A stretch of DNA of 37,922 nucleotides from Candidatus Kapaibacterium sp. (GCA_004292595.1 RDXM01000111.1:1-37922); one strand, 5' to 3'. Positions 24,956 to 33,916 are shown, numbered from the stretch's first letter. Program-made: numbers and translations. Notes: generated by a model not told the origin, from the letters alone.

Positions 24956-25489
24956 TCATTTCGGGCGAAAAACCTTGATAACATCCTCATTCGCGGTCAA
25001 ATACGCCCCACCGATGAGGTCGAGACAATACGGCACAGCAGGAAACACCGTATCCAAGCACTCGCGTATGGATTTGGGTTTGCCCGGAAGGTTCACCATC
25101 AAGCATTTACCGCGCACTCCGGCTGTTTGGCGGGAAAGAATTGCCGTTGGAACATACTTCAAAGAAACTGCCCGCATTTGTTCGCCAAATCCGGGCAGCA
25201 TTTTCTCGCACACGGCTTCGGTGGCTTCAGGCGTAACGTCGCGCAAGGCAGGTCCCGTGCCGCCTGTGGTAACTATCAAACTACATCCAACATCATCGGC
25301 GAGATATTTGAGCATTTTTTCAATGCTCGCTTGGTCGTCGGAAACGACGTGGTAATGCGGTTTCCACGACGAAGAGAGATATTCGCTCAACGTATCAATA
25401 ATTGCTTTGCCTGAAATATCCTCGTACACGCCAGCACTGGCGCGGTCGGAACAAGTCAAAATACCGATGTTTGCTATGATTTGCGTCAT
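24956..25489 (-). CDS. mog: Molybdopterin adenylyltransferase MogA
   Basis: A 177-residue enzyme that adenylates molybdopterin before MoeA adds molybdate. The family core is present: IGILTCSDRASAGVYEDISG near the N-terminus, LIVTTGGTGPALRDVTPEA around residue 75, and a C-terminal VNLPGKPKSIRECLDTVFP. It belongs to the same pathway as moaA, moeA and moeB but is separated from them by ~6.7 kb of accessory DNA (18249-24913). Its start is 31 bp past the stop of the TonB receptor gene on the same strand, so the two may be one transcript. Confidence 0.95.
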   Translation of the reverse strand: MTQIIANIGILTCSDRASAGVYEDISGKAIIDTLSEYLSSSWKPHYHVVSDDQASIEKMLKYLADDVGCSLIVTTGGTGPALRDVTPEATEAVCEKMLPGFGEQMRAVSLKYVPTAILSRQTAGVRGKCLMVNLPGKPKSIRECLDTVFPAVPYCLDLIGGAYLTANEDVIKVFRPK

Positions 25490-25520
25490 GAATGTTTATC
25501 GAAGGTCGTAGAGTATTGTT

Positions 25521-27761
25521 TTACAACGTGAAAATGAGCGCAATCTGCACCGTTCTTCCGGGCTGAGGTAACAAAGAATTGAAGAAACTATTGCTGCCGC
25601 GCCAAATCCCCGTAGCATCGAATCTGCCTGGTGTTGTGCCAGCACCGCCATCGCGTATTCCCGGATGAAAATACCGTGCATCAAGGAGATTAAAGAGTCG
25701 TACAGACAAGCCAAAGCCTTTTGCGAACAAGTTTTCATACGTAAGCGTGGCATCAAGAGTAAAATACCCATCAATGGAACGTACAGGATTGCTTGCAACG
25801 GGAATACGCTGCCCAATAAAGCGACTGCGCAACGTAATGTTGAAGTCTTCATTGATGTCCGCGCTTGCCCCGATGTACACTTTGTGGTCTGCTAAATCGC
25901 CAATCCGTGCTAAACTATCGGTAATTTGACCGTTGCGAATTTGCTTTTCTTGCGAGGTGATGAAGGAATAATATCCCCACAACGAAAGCTGCTTCAAAAA
26001 ACTAACCTGAATACGGGCTTGTAGATGCACATCTGCGCCCAATACCGTGCGTTCACCAAGATTCTGTGCGCCTCCGACGACATTGACAATCGTGTTTTGG
26101 CTGTTGGCGTTATACACACTCAATGTTGCGCTGAAGTTCGATTGGGTATAGGTGCCGCTTGCTTCGATAGTGTTGGAAAGTTCGGGTTTCAAGCTGGGGT
26201 CGCTGCCTGAACCGCGCCATCCGCCAAACAATACGCGGGGGACAGGCTCTTGAAAGGCTTGTCCGTACATCAGCCGTGCGCCAAAATTGCCAAAATTGCC
26301 GACGTAACTTGCTCGCAAAGTCGTTGCTGCGCCATATGCCGAGTTGTTATCATATCGCAAGCCCGCAATAAAATTATGGCGGTCATTCGAGCCAAAGAGG
26401 TTTTGTAGTTGATATTTTGCTTGAAGATATGCACCATCGTCATTAACAAAAATGCGGTTTTGATACTGCCTGATAGCTGGAACTGGCGGCGGCATGGGAT
26501 AAAGAGTACGCACACTGTCTGGCGAAAGCGATGGACCAAAGTTAATATCATATGCTTTTTGCAAATCACGGCGTTCAAACTTTAGTCCCGCGTTGATAGA
26601 AAGGGCGGGCAAAGGGGTATAGCTGAAGTCTTGGAAGACGGAAAAACTATTGTTCAGTGCTTGCCAGAATGAAACATCAACAACGCGATTACCACGCGCA
26701 TCTCCCTCATATCCTTCCACAAAGTACGAATCATTGCTCACATCGCTTTCGCGGTATCGCAAGAGCGTTGTAGAGCTGAATTTATCAGAAAAATCCTGCA
26801 CGTGCCGAGCGTGGATGCTCCATTGCGGGCGCGACCATATTCCGTTGGGTTGCACTTTGTCGCTTGCATACTCATAGCCATATCCTGTTCGCATGGTGTT
26901 CATCAGGTAACCGATTTCCGTATTCCCGAAGTACATCCGTGCGTCAATACCAGTATTTTGATGCGGCGACGCTGTCCCTGCCAAATTTGGATTGTCCAAT
27001 AATGCGCCCCATAAGCGGCGATTTTTGAGATAGCTCGTTTTTGTATATTCGTAATTTTCTGCGACAACATTATCCGTGATGCCGTAATCAAATCGCCCCG
27101 TTACCGAGACGCGGAAATCTTTGTTTTTGTACATCACATTCATATCCGCCACACGGCTATTGAGCGAACCCGCAAGAAGCTGACCGCGTGAACTGAAACC
27201 AGAAGAATCCCTATCTTTCGAGGTAATGACGTTAATCACTCCCATAAATGCGTTTGGTCCATAGACCGATGAAGCTGGTCCGTACACAACTTCCACACGT
27301 TCAATGTTCGACAGTGGAAGAGACCCCATGCCTTCGGCTTCGTTGAAATACAGATTATTCAGAATGATATTATCCACCATGAGCAAATACGGCGAACCAA
27401 TGGTATTGCGGTAGCCACGCATATAGTTTCTCAAAAAGGCATCGCCGTAGGGGCGAACAACATCCATACCTGGTAGGTCATCTAAAATTTCCCCCAAATT
27501 GGTGTAGCCGCGCTTGAGAATGTCTTGAGAGGTGATTACAATGACCGTCGCTGGTGCATCGGAGAGCTTTTCAGCTTTTTTTGACGCAGAAACAATTTCT
27601 ACATTCAGCAAATCTTCTAACGATAACTCTTCCAGTTGCTTTGGTGGCGATTGTTGTGCCTGAGCAAGAAGAGGTGATGCCGCTATAATACAGCACATCA
27701 AGCTAATACATCTCAGCAAAAAGTAACGCCGAATATGCAATGAGAACCAAAACGTTTTCAT
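25521..27761 (-). CDS. TonB-dependent outer-membrane receptor (BtuB/CirA type)
   Basis: A 746-residue receptor without the extra N-terminal Ig domain of the other receptor. ATG 27761 has GAGG eight bases upstream and gives a signal peptide (MKTFWFSLHIRRYFLLRCIS ... PLLAQAQ). The N-terminus carries LEELSLEDLLNVEIVSASKK, a TonB-box-adjacent segment common in such receptors. The plug is clear (APATVIVITSQDILKRGYTN ... SNIERVEVVYGPASSVYGPN ... INVITSKD), followed by a beta-barrel. The gene is 31 bp upstream of mogA on the same strand. That context might hint at uptake of something linked to molybdenum metabolism, but it is only positional evidence. Confidence 0.94.
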   Translation of the reverse strand: MKTFWFSLHIRRYFLLRCISLMCCIIAASPLLAQAQQSPPKQLEELSLEDLLNVEIVSASKKAEKLSDAPATVIVITSQDILKRGYTNLGEILDDLPGMDVVRPYGDAFLRNYMRGYRNTIGSPYLLMVDNIILNNLYFNEAEGMGSLPLSNIERVEVVYGPASSVYGPNAFMGVINVITSKDRDSSGFSSRGQLLAGSLNSRVADMNVMYKNKDFRVSVTGRFDYGITDNVVAENYEYTKTSYLKNRRLWGALLDNPNLAGTASPHQNTGIDARMYFGNTEIGYLMNTMRTGYGYEYASDKVQPNGIWSRPQWSIHARHVQDFSDKFSSTTLLRYRESDVSNDSYFVEGYEGDARGNRVVDVSFWQALNNSFSVFQDFSYTPLPALSINAGLKFERRDLQKAYDINFGPSLSPDSVRTLYPMPPPVPAIRQYQNRIFVNDDGAYLQAKYQLQNLFGSNDRHNFIAGLRYDNNSAYGAATTLRASYVGNFGNFGARLMYGQAFQEPVPRVLFGGWRGSGSDPSLKPELSNTIEASGTYTQSNFSATLSVYNANSQNTIVNVVGGAQNLGERTVLGADVHLQARIQVSFLKQLSLWGYYSFITSQEKQIRNGQITDSLARIGDLADHKVYIGASADINEDFNITLRSRFIGQRIPVASNPVRSIDGYFTLDATLTYENLFAKGFGLSVRLFNLLDARYFHPGIRDGGAGTTPGRFDATGIWRGSNSFFNSLLPQPGRTVQIALIFTL

Positions 27762-28327
27762 AACTTTTTCCTCTACATAAAGTTTGATAAAATAAACAGT
27801 TGCGTTCTACAAGGAACACTTTAAGAGTTACTTTTTGTGATTGATAGGGTAGGTGAAGGCTGGTGCGCATTTCCACATTCTCGGAAATCGTGATTTCAAG
27901 CGTAACCAAAAAGCCAAACAGAGAAATTTGGAATGTTTATGATGAATAGTGTGCAATGCTTACTGATACAAAATTTTATTTTATCCCTCAAATATAAGTT
28001 TGCATAGAATGATATCTTTTTTAAATTTTTTTTAAATATAATGGCTTTTGCAAAGTGGTAGTTGTGTAGAGCAGAGTATTTGTTTATGTCGAAGCCGCAT
28101 GAAACCTGATTTTGAGGCAGCGCAGACATTCCTGTTTGCGACGGTTGCGAAAGTTCTATGAAATGCTAAAAATCCCCGCACTTTTTTAACCGAAAAAGTA
28201 CTACGGTGGAATTTAGATAGTTTTGTACTGTGGAACAACAAAAATTATTCTCCAACATAAAAAATTCCTTTCGTTCATCGTACACCTGAACCCACCTCAA
28301 AAATAATTTCCTTTTTCGCACAGATGT

Positions 28328-28474
28328 ACTTCGATTGATGGCAAAATGGTGAAAAAAGGCTCGTCCTCGCAGGATATTGATGTTGCAAATGTTGCGCAGG
28401 GTGCGTATTTTCTGACGGTGAGCAAAGGAAATAGAGCGTTTATAGAAAAAATACGTATGCGAATTAAAAGATAA
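28328..28474 (+). pseudogene. Orphan T9SS sorting-domain fragment
   Basis: Forty-eight codons in one frame, TSIDGKMVKKGSSSQDIDVA, NVAQGAYFLTVSKGNRAFIE, then KIRMRIKR and a stop, nearly the same as the end of the sulfatase at 30481-32088 (TSIDGKVVKEGLSLQDIDVA ... GAYFLTVSKENKTFVEKILI). Nothing upstream in this frame is coding, so this is the tail of a lost or rearranged sulfatase-like gene, or a recombined copy of the tail. The rest of 27762-28612 is AT-rich; I recognise no gene in it. Confidence 0.8.
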
Positions 28475-28613
28475 TTTTTGATACTGATGGAAATGATTGG
28501 ACTGATGCGACTGATAAAAAATTGAAGAATAAAGATTTAAAGGGATTCCTTTCCTATCAGTTCACATCTTTTATCTGTGAAAATCAATTCTATACTGAAA
28601 AAGGTTTGTTGCT

Positions 28614-28652
28614 TTAGATGTAGTCCACCTTGAAGGTGGACTACATCTAAAC
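28614..28652. repeat. Perfect long palindrome, copy 1
   Basis: Two 19-base arms (TTTAGATGTAGTCCACCTT / AAGGTGGACTACATCTAAA) around a single G. No T-run follows. A second copy with a compensated base pair lies at 33965-34001. The pair brackets the sigma factor-to-MbnH gene block. Confidence 0.85.
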
Positions 28653-28828
28653 TCCTTCACTTTCCGATATGCAGTTTTTACCCATTTTTAGTATATCACT
28701 TGAATCTGCGTCTAAAAACCAACTACTTAGCGTTTCTTAGAATGGAAATTCTTTCTATTATGTACTGTGCATGATACCTTTTTCTGGATGTTGTACAGTG
28801 TAGTTACTCTACAAATCAAGGAAGAGAT

Positions 28829-28873
28829 ATGCTTTTTACGACACTTTTTTTACAATGTCCAGATTATTGTTAA
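28829..28873 (+). other. Leader ORF overlapping the sigma-factor start
   Basis: An ATG at 28829 has a good Shine-Dalgarno (AAGGAAGAG) and encodes MLFTTLFLQCPDYC. Its stop overlaps the ATG at 28873 (TAATG), so it could couple translation to the sigma gene. Alternatively, one extra T in the T7 run at 28845-28851 would fuse it in frame, making 28829 the true sigma start. Confidence 0.4.
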
Positions 28874-29457
28874 TGGAACGTCTTCACCTCATAAACGACC
28901 TTGCCAAGGGCAGCGAATCTGTACTCAGGGAAATCTATGACGTGTACAAAAACATCGTGTTCAATACCGCTCTGAGCTACCTCAGAGACCGTTCAGAAGC
29001 TGAGGAAATTACGCAAGATGTATTTATTGAAGTCTTTGATTCTGCGAAAAAATTCGAGGGAAAATCGTCGGTGCGGACGTGGGTGTATCGGATAACGGTG
29101 AACAAGTGTTTGGATAGATTGCGGTATTTGAAGCGAAAAAAACGATTTGCACAGGTGCAAAGCCTCTTCAAATCTGGCGGTACAGCACTTCAGTATGATG
29201 TTGCCGATGACGATTTCGAGCATCCGGGAATTGCACTTGACCGCCAAGAAAACGCTAAAATCCTCTTCAAGGCTCTCCAACATTTGCCACAGCAGCAGCA
29301 GACCGCGTTTATCCTTAGTTTCATGGAAGAATTGCCCAGACAAGAAGTTGCTGATGTAATGCAAATTTCCCTAAAAGCTGTTGAATCTTTGCTCCAACGC
29401 GCAAAAGCAAATTTGCGTGTTGCATTGGAGAAATATTATCCAGACCGAAGGAGATAG
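28873..29457 (+). CDS. ECF-type RNA polymerase sigma factor
   Basis: A 194-residue sigma-70 family, extracytoplasmic-function sigma factor (200 residues if ATG 28855 is used). Region 2 is clear (REIYDVYKNIVFNTALSYLR then DRSEAEEITQDVFIEVFDSA and VRTWVYRITVNKCLDRLRYLK), as is region 4 (LQHLPQQQQTAFILSFMEEL then PRQEVADVMQISLKAVESLL, a helix-turn-helix). ATG 28873 overlaps the stop of a small leader ORF with a strong Shine-Dalgarno, whereas 28855 has none. The next gene encodes a small single-helix membrane protein, the usual anti-sigma position. It probably drives the downstream Spy-like/sulfatase/MbnP/MbnH cluster; its signal is unknown. Confidence 0.93.
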   Translation: MERLHLINDLAKGSESVLREIYDVYKNIVFNTALSYLRDRSEAEEITQDVFIEVFDSAKKFEGKSSVRTWVYRITVNKCLDRLRYLKRKKRFAQVQSLFKSGGTALQYDVADDDFEHPGIALDRQENAKILFKALQHLPQQQQTAFILSFMEELPRQEVADVMQISLKAVESLLQRAKANLRVALEKYYPDRRR

Positions 29458-29514
29458 GTGGTTGTAGCGTCTAATGTTTCAATCAACAAAAGCCCATCAT
29501 TAACAACGACATGT

Positions 29515-29832
29515 ATGAGTAACAACAATAAACAAACCGAAAAAGAACAATGGGAAGACGAGATTTTATCAAGTGTTCAGGGTATTCAACGCTCTGAAAC
29601 ACCACCGTTTCTTTTCACGCGAATACAATCACGAATACAATCGCGCTTTCGTGGTGCAGATAATCGCGTTACTGCTCCAACACTTGCCTTGGGCGTTGCC
29701 GCATTTGTAGCACTGTGCTGCGTGAACATTTGGGTTCTTGCTGATTCTGCCATTGCAAACACTTCAAATACAAAGGCACAATCTCTACAAAGCACATCCG
29801 CACTTGAGACGGTGAGTTTTGATTTGTACTAA
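29515..29832 (+). CDS. Probable anti-sigma factor, single membrane helix
   Basis: A 105-residue protein starting MSNNNKQTEKEQWEDEILSS. A GTG at 29458, four bases after AAGGAG and directly behind the sigma stop, would give 124 residues. The cytoplasmic half (WEDEILSSVQGIQRSETPPF then LFTRIQSRIQ) resembles small Bacteroidota proteins encoded right after ECF sigma genes. One hydrophobic helix (LALGVAAFVALCCVNIWVLA, about residues 57-76) is followed by a short external tail. There is no ZAS zinc motif (HxxxCxxC). The role is inferred mainly from position. Confidence 0.7.
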   Translation: MSNNNKQTEKEQWEDEILSSVQGIQRSETPPFLFTRIQSRIQSRFRGADNRVTAPTLALGVAAFVALCCVNIWVLADSAIANTSNTKAQSLQSTSALETVSFDLY

Positions 29833-29885
29833 ATTCCACAATGCTGAAAACAAGCTCAAAATCACGCTTAATACGAGGTACAATA

Positions 29886-30374
29886 ATGAAACGAGAAACC
29901 TTGCTCACACTTGCTGTTGCGGCATTGTTGGTGCTGAATCTTGGTATGATGGCATATCTTTTTATCAGCCGCCGTTCGCCTGAAGAGCGAGAAGGAATGC
30001 CGCAACAAGGCAGAAGGATTGATGAATTGATAATGACGCGACTGCGTTTGAACGAGGCACAGGTAGAACAGTTTAAGGCTCTCAAAAGCGGGCATCGCTC
30101 AGTGCTGGATAGCCTTGATAGCACATATCGTGGCATTTTGGCGCAGTATTTTCAATTAGCTCCGGGGGCAAAGATTGATACTGTGCTGCGGGATTCTTTG
30201 CAACGACGTTTGGAAAACCTTCACGGGCAAAAAATTATTGCAACGGGTCGGCATTTTGCAGACATCAAAAATATCTGTTCGCCTAAGCAACAATCCTTGT
30301 TTGAAGAACTTCTGCCCGAACTTTCCCGCATGATGCTTCAACCGCCCAGACCAAGGCGACGTGAGGGTGAATAG
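29886..30374 (+). CDS. Spy/CpxP-like periplasmic protein (LTXXQ-type, membrane-anchored)
   Basis: A 162-residue protein with one N-terminal membrane anchor or signal (LLTLAAVALL-like stretch LTLAVAALLVLNLGMMAYLF). A helical domain with the family pattern follows: MTRLRLNEAQVEQFKALKSG and later ICSPKQQSLFEELLPELSRM, ending in a PRPRRREGE tail. ATG 29886 has GAGG seven bases upstream; the frame is open 15 codons further. Relatives (Spy, CpxP, CnrX, ZraP) sense envelope stress or metals such as copper, nickel and zinc. Placed after sigma and anti-sigma genes and before the MbnP/MbnH pair, it could be the sensor of this system. Confidence 0.78.
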   Translation: MKRETLLTLAVAALLVLNLGMMAYLFISRRSPEEREGMPQQGRRIDELIMTRLRLNEAQVEQFKALKSGHRSVLDSLDSTYRGILAQYFQLAPGAKIDTVLRDSLQRRLENLHGQKIIATGRHFADIKNICSPKQQSLFEELLPELSRMMLQPPRPRRREGE

Positions 30375-30480
30375 CTCCTGTAAAAAAAATTCTCCGAAGA
30401 GCGAAGGAACTGATTGCGACCTGTCGTCAAAGGTGTTGAAAGAGCAAACCTTTCACAACCTTCACTTCTCCCACTCAACC

Positions 30481-32088
30481 ATGAAAAACTCAATGAAATT
30501 GTTATTCCTCCTCCTTTGCTGTATTGCCTCGTTTGCTCCCGCAAATGCGCAACGCAACGTCATTCTTATCATCGCCGATGATTTGGGAACGGATTATTTG
30601 GGATTCTACGAAGACCGCGCCGATACTGCTCCCATGCCTAACATCCGCAAACTTTTGGCAAGAGGCGTTCGCTTCCAAAACACGATGTCTGCCCCGCTCT
30701 GTTCTCCCACTCGCGCTGGTATTCTCACGGGGCGGTATGGCTTTCGGACGGGCGTGGGAGCGGTCGTGGAAATGGGTACGGTGGGTTCGCTGGACACGGC
30801 AGAAATGACTATTCCTCGTCTGCTGAACCTTTTCGCGCCCTCAGGAATTGCAAAAGCGAACATCGGCAAATGGCATTTGCAATCACCCATGCCAACGTCC
30901 AATCTCATATTCCCGAACAGAATGGGCTACGACCACTATGCGGGCAATTTTTCGGGGCAGCTTGCCAGCTACACAAACTGGTCGAAAGTTACCAACGGTG
31001 TTTCCAGCACAAGCACCGCCTACGCGACCACCGAGACCGCCAACGATGCGATTTCTTGGATAAAAGCACAAAACGCAAAACCGTTTTTTCTCTGGCTTGC
31101 TTTCAATGCGCCACATACGCCGTTCCATTTGCCGCCGACCAACTTGCATTCCTACAAGACGTTAAGCGGCTCTACTGCTGATATTCAAGCAAATCCCAAA
31201 TCGTATTTCAAAGCATCTTTGGAAGCACTTGATACTGAAATTGGGCGGCTCATGGATTCCTTGCAAGCATTGAAAAAGTTGGATAGTACTGATATTATTT
31301 TCATTGGCGACAACGGAAATACGCAGAGCGTTGCGCAAATCACGACGCGCAACCGAGCGAAAGGCACGATTTATCAATATGGCGTGAAAGTTCCGTTTAT
31401 CATTGCCGGACCGTCGGTGATTAACCCGAATAGAGTGAGTGCGGCATTGGTGAATACGGTGGATATTTTCGCAACGGTGCTGGAGTTGTTCGGCTTTGGC
31501 GCATGGCAAACCCGCATTTCTGCATCAAAGCCCGTTGATAGCAAAAGTTTGTTGCCCATTATTCAGAATAGGGCAACAGAGGTACGTCCTTGGGCATTTA
31601 CCGAGATTTTTAGCATCACGCCCGACCTTACAAATGACGGCAAAACTATCCGCAACGCCGCATATAAACTCATTCGCTTCGACAACGGCAATCAAGAATT
31701 TTACAATCTCCTCACCGACCCTAACGAGGCAAGTAATCTGTTTTTACGAACGCTCAGTGCGACGGAACGGGCAAACTACAATTACCTCTGCGGCGAACTC
31801 TCAACGCTCACAGGGACAACAGTCTGCAATACTGCTCTCAGCGTTGAAGAGACACGCGCTGATGATGTACCTCGCATCGCGCCTAATCCCGCTTCTACGG
31901 TTCTTCGTGTTTCGTGGAATGATACTTTGCCCTTTTCATACAAATTTACTTCGATTGATGGAAAAGTGGTGAAAGAAGGCTTATCCTTGCAGGATATTGA
32001 TGTTGCAAATGTTGCGCGGGGTGCGTATTTTCTGACTGTGAGCAAAGAAAATAAGACCTTTGTGGAGAAAATACTCATTCGGAAATAG
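30481..32088 (+). CDS. T9SS-sorted sulfatase (type I, formylglycine-dependent)
   Basis: A 535-residue secreted alkaline-phosphatase-superfamily sulfatase. ATG 30481 starts a signal peptide (MKNSMKLLFLLLCCIASFAP, cleavage ANA/Q). Metal ligands Asp33-Asp34 are in IIADDLGTDYLG. The formylglycine motif Cys74-x-Pro-x-Arg is in APLCSPTRAGILTGRYG, so a maturase (FGE or anSME) is needed; none is in the window. Later metal ligands are in FIGDNGNT. The last ~75 residues are a T9SS type A sorting domain (IAPNPASTVLRVSWND ... ARGAYFLTVSKENKTFVEKI). It ends 13 bp before the MbnP-like gene, so they are probably co-transcribed. The natural sulfate ester is unknown. Confidence 0.93.
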   Translation: MKNSMKLLFLLLCCIASFAPANAQRNVILIIADDLGTDYLGFYEDRADTAPMPNIRKLLARGVRFQNTMSAPLCSPTRAGILTGRYGFRTGVGAVVEMGTVGSLDTAEMTIPRLLNLFAPSGIAKANIGKWHLQSPMPTSNLIFPNRMGYDHYAGNFSGQLASYTNWSKVTNGVSSTSTAYATTETANDAISWIKAQNAKPFFLWLAFNAPHTPFHLPPTNLHSYKTLSGSTADIQANPKSYFKASLEALDTEIGRLMDSLQALKKLDSTDIIFIGDNGNTQSVAQITTRNRAKGTIYQYGVKVPFIIAGPSVINPNRVSAALVNTVDIFATVLELFGFGAWQTRISASKPVDSKSLLPIIQNRATEVRPWAFTEIFSITPDLTNDGKTIRNAAYKLIRFDNGNQEFYNLLTDPNEASNLFLRTLSATERANYNYLCGELSTLTGTTVCNTALSVEETRADDVPRIAPNPASTVLRVSWNDTLPFSYKFTSIDGKVVKEGLSLQDIDVANVARGAYFLTVSKENKTFVEKILIRK

Positions 32089-32101
32089 CGAGGAAATAAG
32101 T

Positions 32102-32848
32102 ATGATACGCCTTTCAATCGCACTTATCATTCTGCACAGCGTGGCTTTCGGTGCGGCATTGGGGCAATCTTTCGCTCAACAACGCCCCTTGAATGCAAAG
32201 ACAAGCGCAAGCACCATTCGCCTTTCCATAATCCCCACCTTTGGCGCAAAACCTATCGTCATCGGGGATTCTGCTTTTCAGGCGAAGGATGCCAACAACA
32301 CGCATATTGACGCACTAAAATTTTACATTTCCCGCATTCAATGTTTGCTCAAAGGCGTAGTGGTGCTGGAAGAAGCGCAGAGTTTTCACCTGATTGATGC
32401 GGCAAAGGAAGCGTCATTCCACCTTACCATTCAAAACAAGCGCGGAGCGAGGTTTGATGGGAAATTTGATGCGGTGCGCTTCCATCTCGGCATTGACAGT
32501 GCGACCAGCGTTTCCGGCGCAATGAGCGGCGACCTCGACCCCACACGAGGGATGTACTGGACGTGGCAAAGTGGGTACATCAACGTCAAGTGCGAGGGCA
32601 AAAGCAACGCTTGTACAGCGCGAAACAACGAGTACCAGTTTCATCTTGGCGGGTACAAGCAGCCGTTTGATTGTCTGCAAACGCTGATGTTTCCTGTATC
32701 GGTGAGCGATACAATTACTATTCAATTCGATGTGGAGAGCTTTTTGAGTAAGATTGATATGAAAAAGTATCATCACTTCATGTCGCCGAGCGCAGATGCA
32801 GTGCGCCTTTCAGCGCGGGCGGCAGAATCTTTTCGTATTGTTCCTTAG
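32102..32848 (+). CDS. MbnP-like periplasmic metal-binding protein
   Basis: A 248-residue exported protein of the MbnP family, known as the copper-binding partner of the dihaem enzyme MbnH, which oxidises a Trp of MbnP to kynurenine. ATG 32102 has GAGGAAAT seven bases upstream; residues 1-26 are a signal peptide (...GQSFA). The family signature is strong: FDAVRFHLGIDSATSVSGAM then DLDPTRGMYWTWQSGYINVKCEG and NEYQFHLGGY. Trp153 and Trp155 are candidate modification sites. Four Cys residues (81, 164, 171, 191) may form disulfides. The MbnH-like gene follows 12 bp downstream. No methanobactin precursor gene is seen, as in the many mbnPH pairs outside methanobactin operons. Confidence 0.87.
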   Translation: MIRLSIALIILHSVAFGAALGQSFAQQRPLNAKTSASTIRLSIIPTFGAKPIVIGDSAFQAKDANNTHIDALKFYISRIQCLLKGVVVLEEAQSFHLIDAAKEASFHLTIQNKRGARFDGKFDAVRFHLGIDSATSVSGAMSGDLDPTRGMYWTWQSGYINVKCEGKSNACTARNNEYQFHLGGYKQPFDCLQTLMFPVSVSDTITIQFDVESFLSKIDMKKYHHFMSPSADAVRLSARAAESFRIVP

Positions 32849-32860
32849 AGGTTGCAAACG

Positions 32861-33916
32861 ATGAAAACGAAGATTGTTTTTTTGCTCTTTTTTGTCGTTA
32901 TTGGCATTGCTGCCACAGCCTTCCGCACGAGCAATGACGCGCTTTTTGCTGTGCCAAAAGGTTGGCAAAAACCCGCGTATAATTTTCAGCAAAACCCATT
33001 AAGCAAGCAGAAAATTGAATTGGGGCGAGCATTATTTTACGACCCGATATTATCCAGAAACGGCATGGTATCGTGTGCTTCGTGCCATTCGCAGTATTCC
33101 GCGTTCACGCACGGCGACCACGCGCTTAGTCATGGCATTCACGACAGCATCGGCACACGGAACGCACCAGCATTGATGAACTTAGCGTGGCAACGAGTAT
33201 TTATGCGGGATGGAGCAATCAATCACTTGGATATGCAAGCACTCGCGCCCATCAGCAATCCGTCGGAAATGGGTGAAAATATTACGCACGTCGTGGCGAA
33301 GATGCAAGCAACCACGATTTATCCACAGCTTTTTGCGGCAGCCTTTGGCGATTCCGTTATTACAGGCGAGCGCACCCTGAAGGCGATTGCACAATTCATG
33401 TTGATTCTGGTATCAAGCAATGCCAAATATGACAGCGTGATGAGGAAACAAGCGGTGTTCACGGCTCAGGAGCGCAAGGGCTATACGTTATTCAAAAAAC
33501 ACTGCGCCACCTGCCATACAGAGCCGCTTTTCACGAATCATCAGTTTATGAATAACGGCTTGCCAGTGGACTCAACATTGCGAGATGTGGGGCGGTTTAG
33601 CGTAACGCAAAACCCTGATGATTCCTTGAAATTCGCCGTTCCAACGCTGCGCAATATCGAATTTTCCTACCCGTATATGCACGACGGACGCTTCAAGCGA
33701 TTGTCTGACGTGCTGCATTATTACACAGCGATTGCCTTGCAAAACCGCACAAAAAACCATACATTGGCGAAAGAATTGCAAACACCCATTATACTTTCTT
33801 CCGATGAAAAGGTTGATTTGACAGCCTTTCTTCTCACGCTGACCGACAGGATATTTCTCTTTAATTCAGCGTTTTCGTTTCCGAGAAATATTGTTTTTGA
33901 GACAGCGAAGGAATAG
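32861..33916 (+). CDS. MbnH-like dihaem cytochrome c peroxidase-family protein
   Basis: A 351-residue exported dihaem protein. ATG 32861 has GAGG eight bases upstream and gives a hydrophobic N-terminus (KIVFLLFFVVIGIAATAF). Haem motifs are CASCH at residues 72-76 and CATCH at 215-219. The conserved region GxALFYDPxLSxNGxxSCASCH is followed by GTRNAPALMNLAWQ and, later, DVGRFSVTQNPDDSLKFAVP and YMHDGRFKRLSDVLHYY, typical of the MauG/CcpA/MbnH superfamily. Being directly behind the MbnP-like gene, it is best read as the enzyme that oxidises a Trp on that protein, rather than as a peroxide detoxifier. Cytochrome c maturation genes are not in the window. Confidence 0.92.
   Translation: MKTKIVFLLFFVVIGIAATAFRTSNDALFAVPKGWQKPAYNFQQNPLSKQKIELGRALFYDPILSRNGMVSCASCHSQYSAFTHGDHALSHGIHDSIGTRNAPALMNLAWQRVFMRDGAINHLDMQALAPISNPSEMGENITHVVAKMQATTIYPQLFAAAFGDSVITGERTLKAIAQFMLILVSSNAKYDSVMRKQAVFTAQERKGYTLFKKHCATCHTEPLFTNHQFMNNGLPVDSTLRDVGRFSVTQNPDDSLKFAVPTLRNIEFSYPYMHDGRFKRLSDVLHYYTAIALQNRTKNHTLAKELQTPIILSSDEKVDLTAFLLTLTDRIFLFNSAFSFPRNIVFETAKE

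Noticed and set aside
28122-28141. Small hairpin CGCAGACATTCCTGTTTGCG
   Set aside because: Short and with a mismatch; the resemblance to the inverted repeat at 4609-4692 is only ~13 bases and may be chance.
32861-33916. Calling the dihaem protein a general cytochrome c peroxidase
   Set aside because: The directly adjacent MbnP-like gene makes an MbnH-type modification role more likely than peroxide detoxification.
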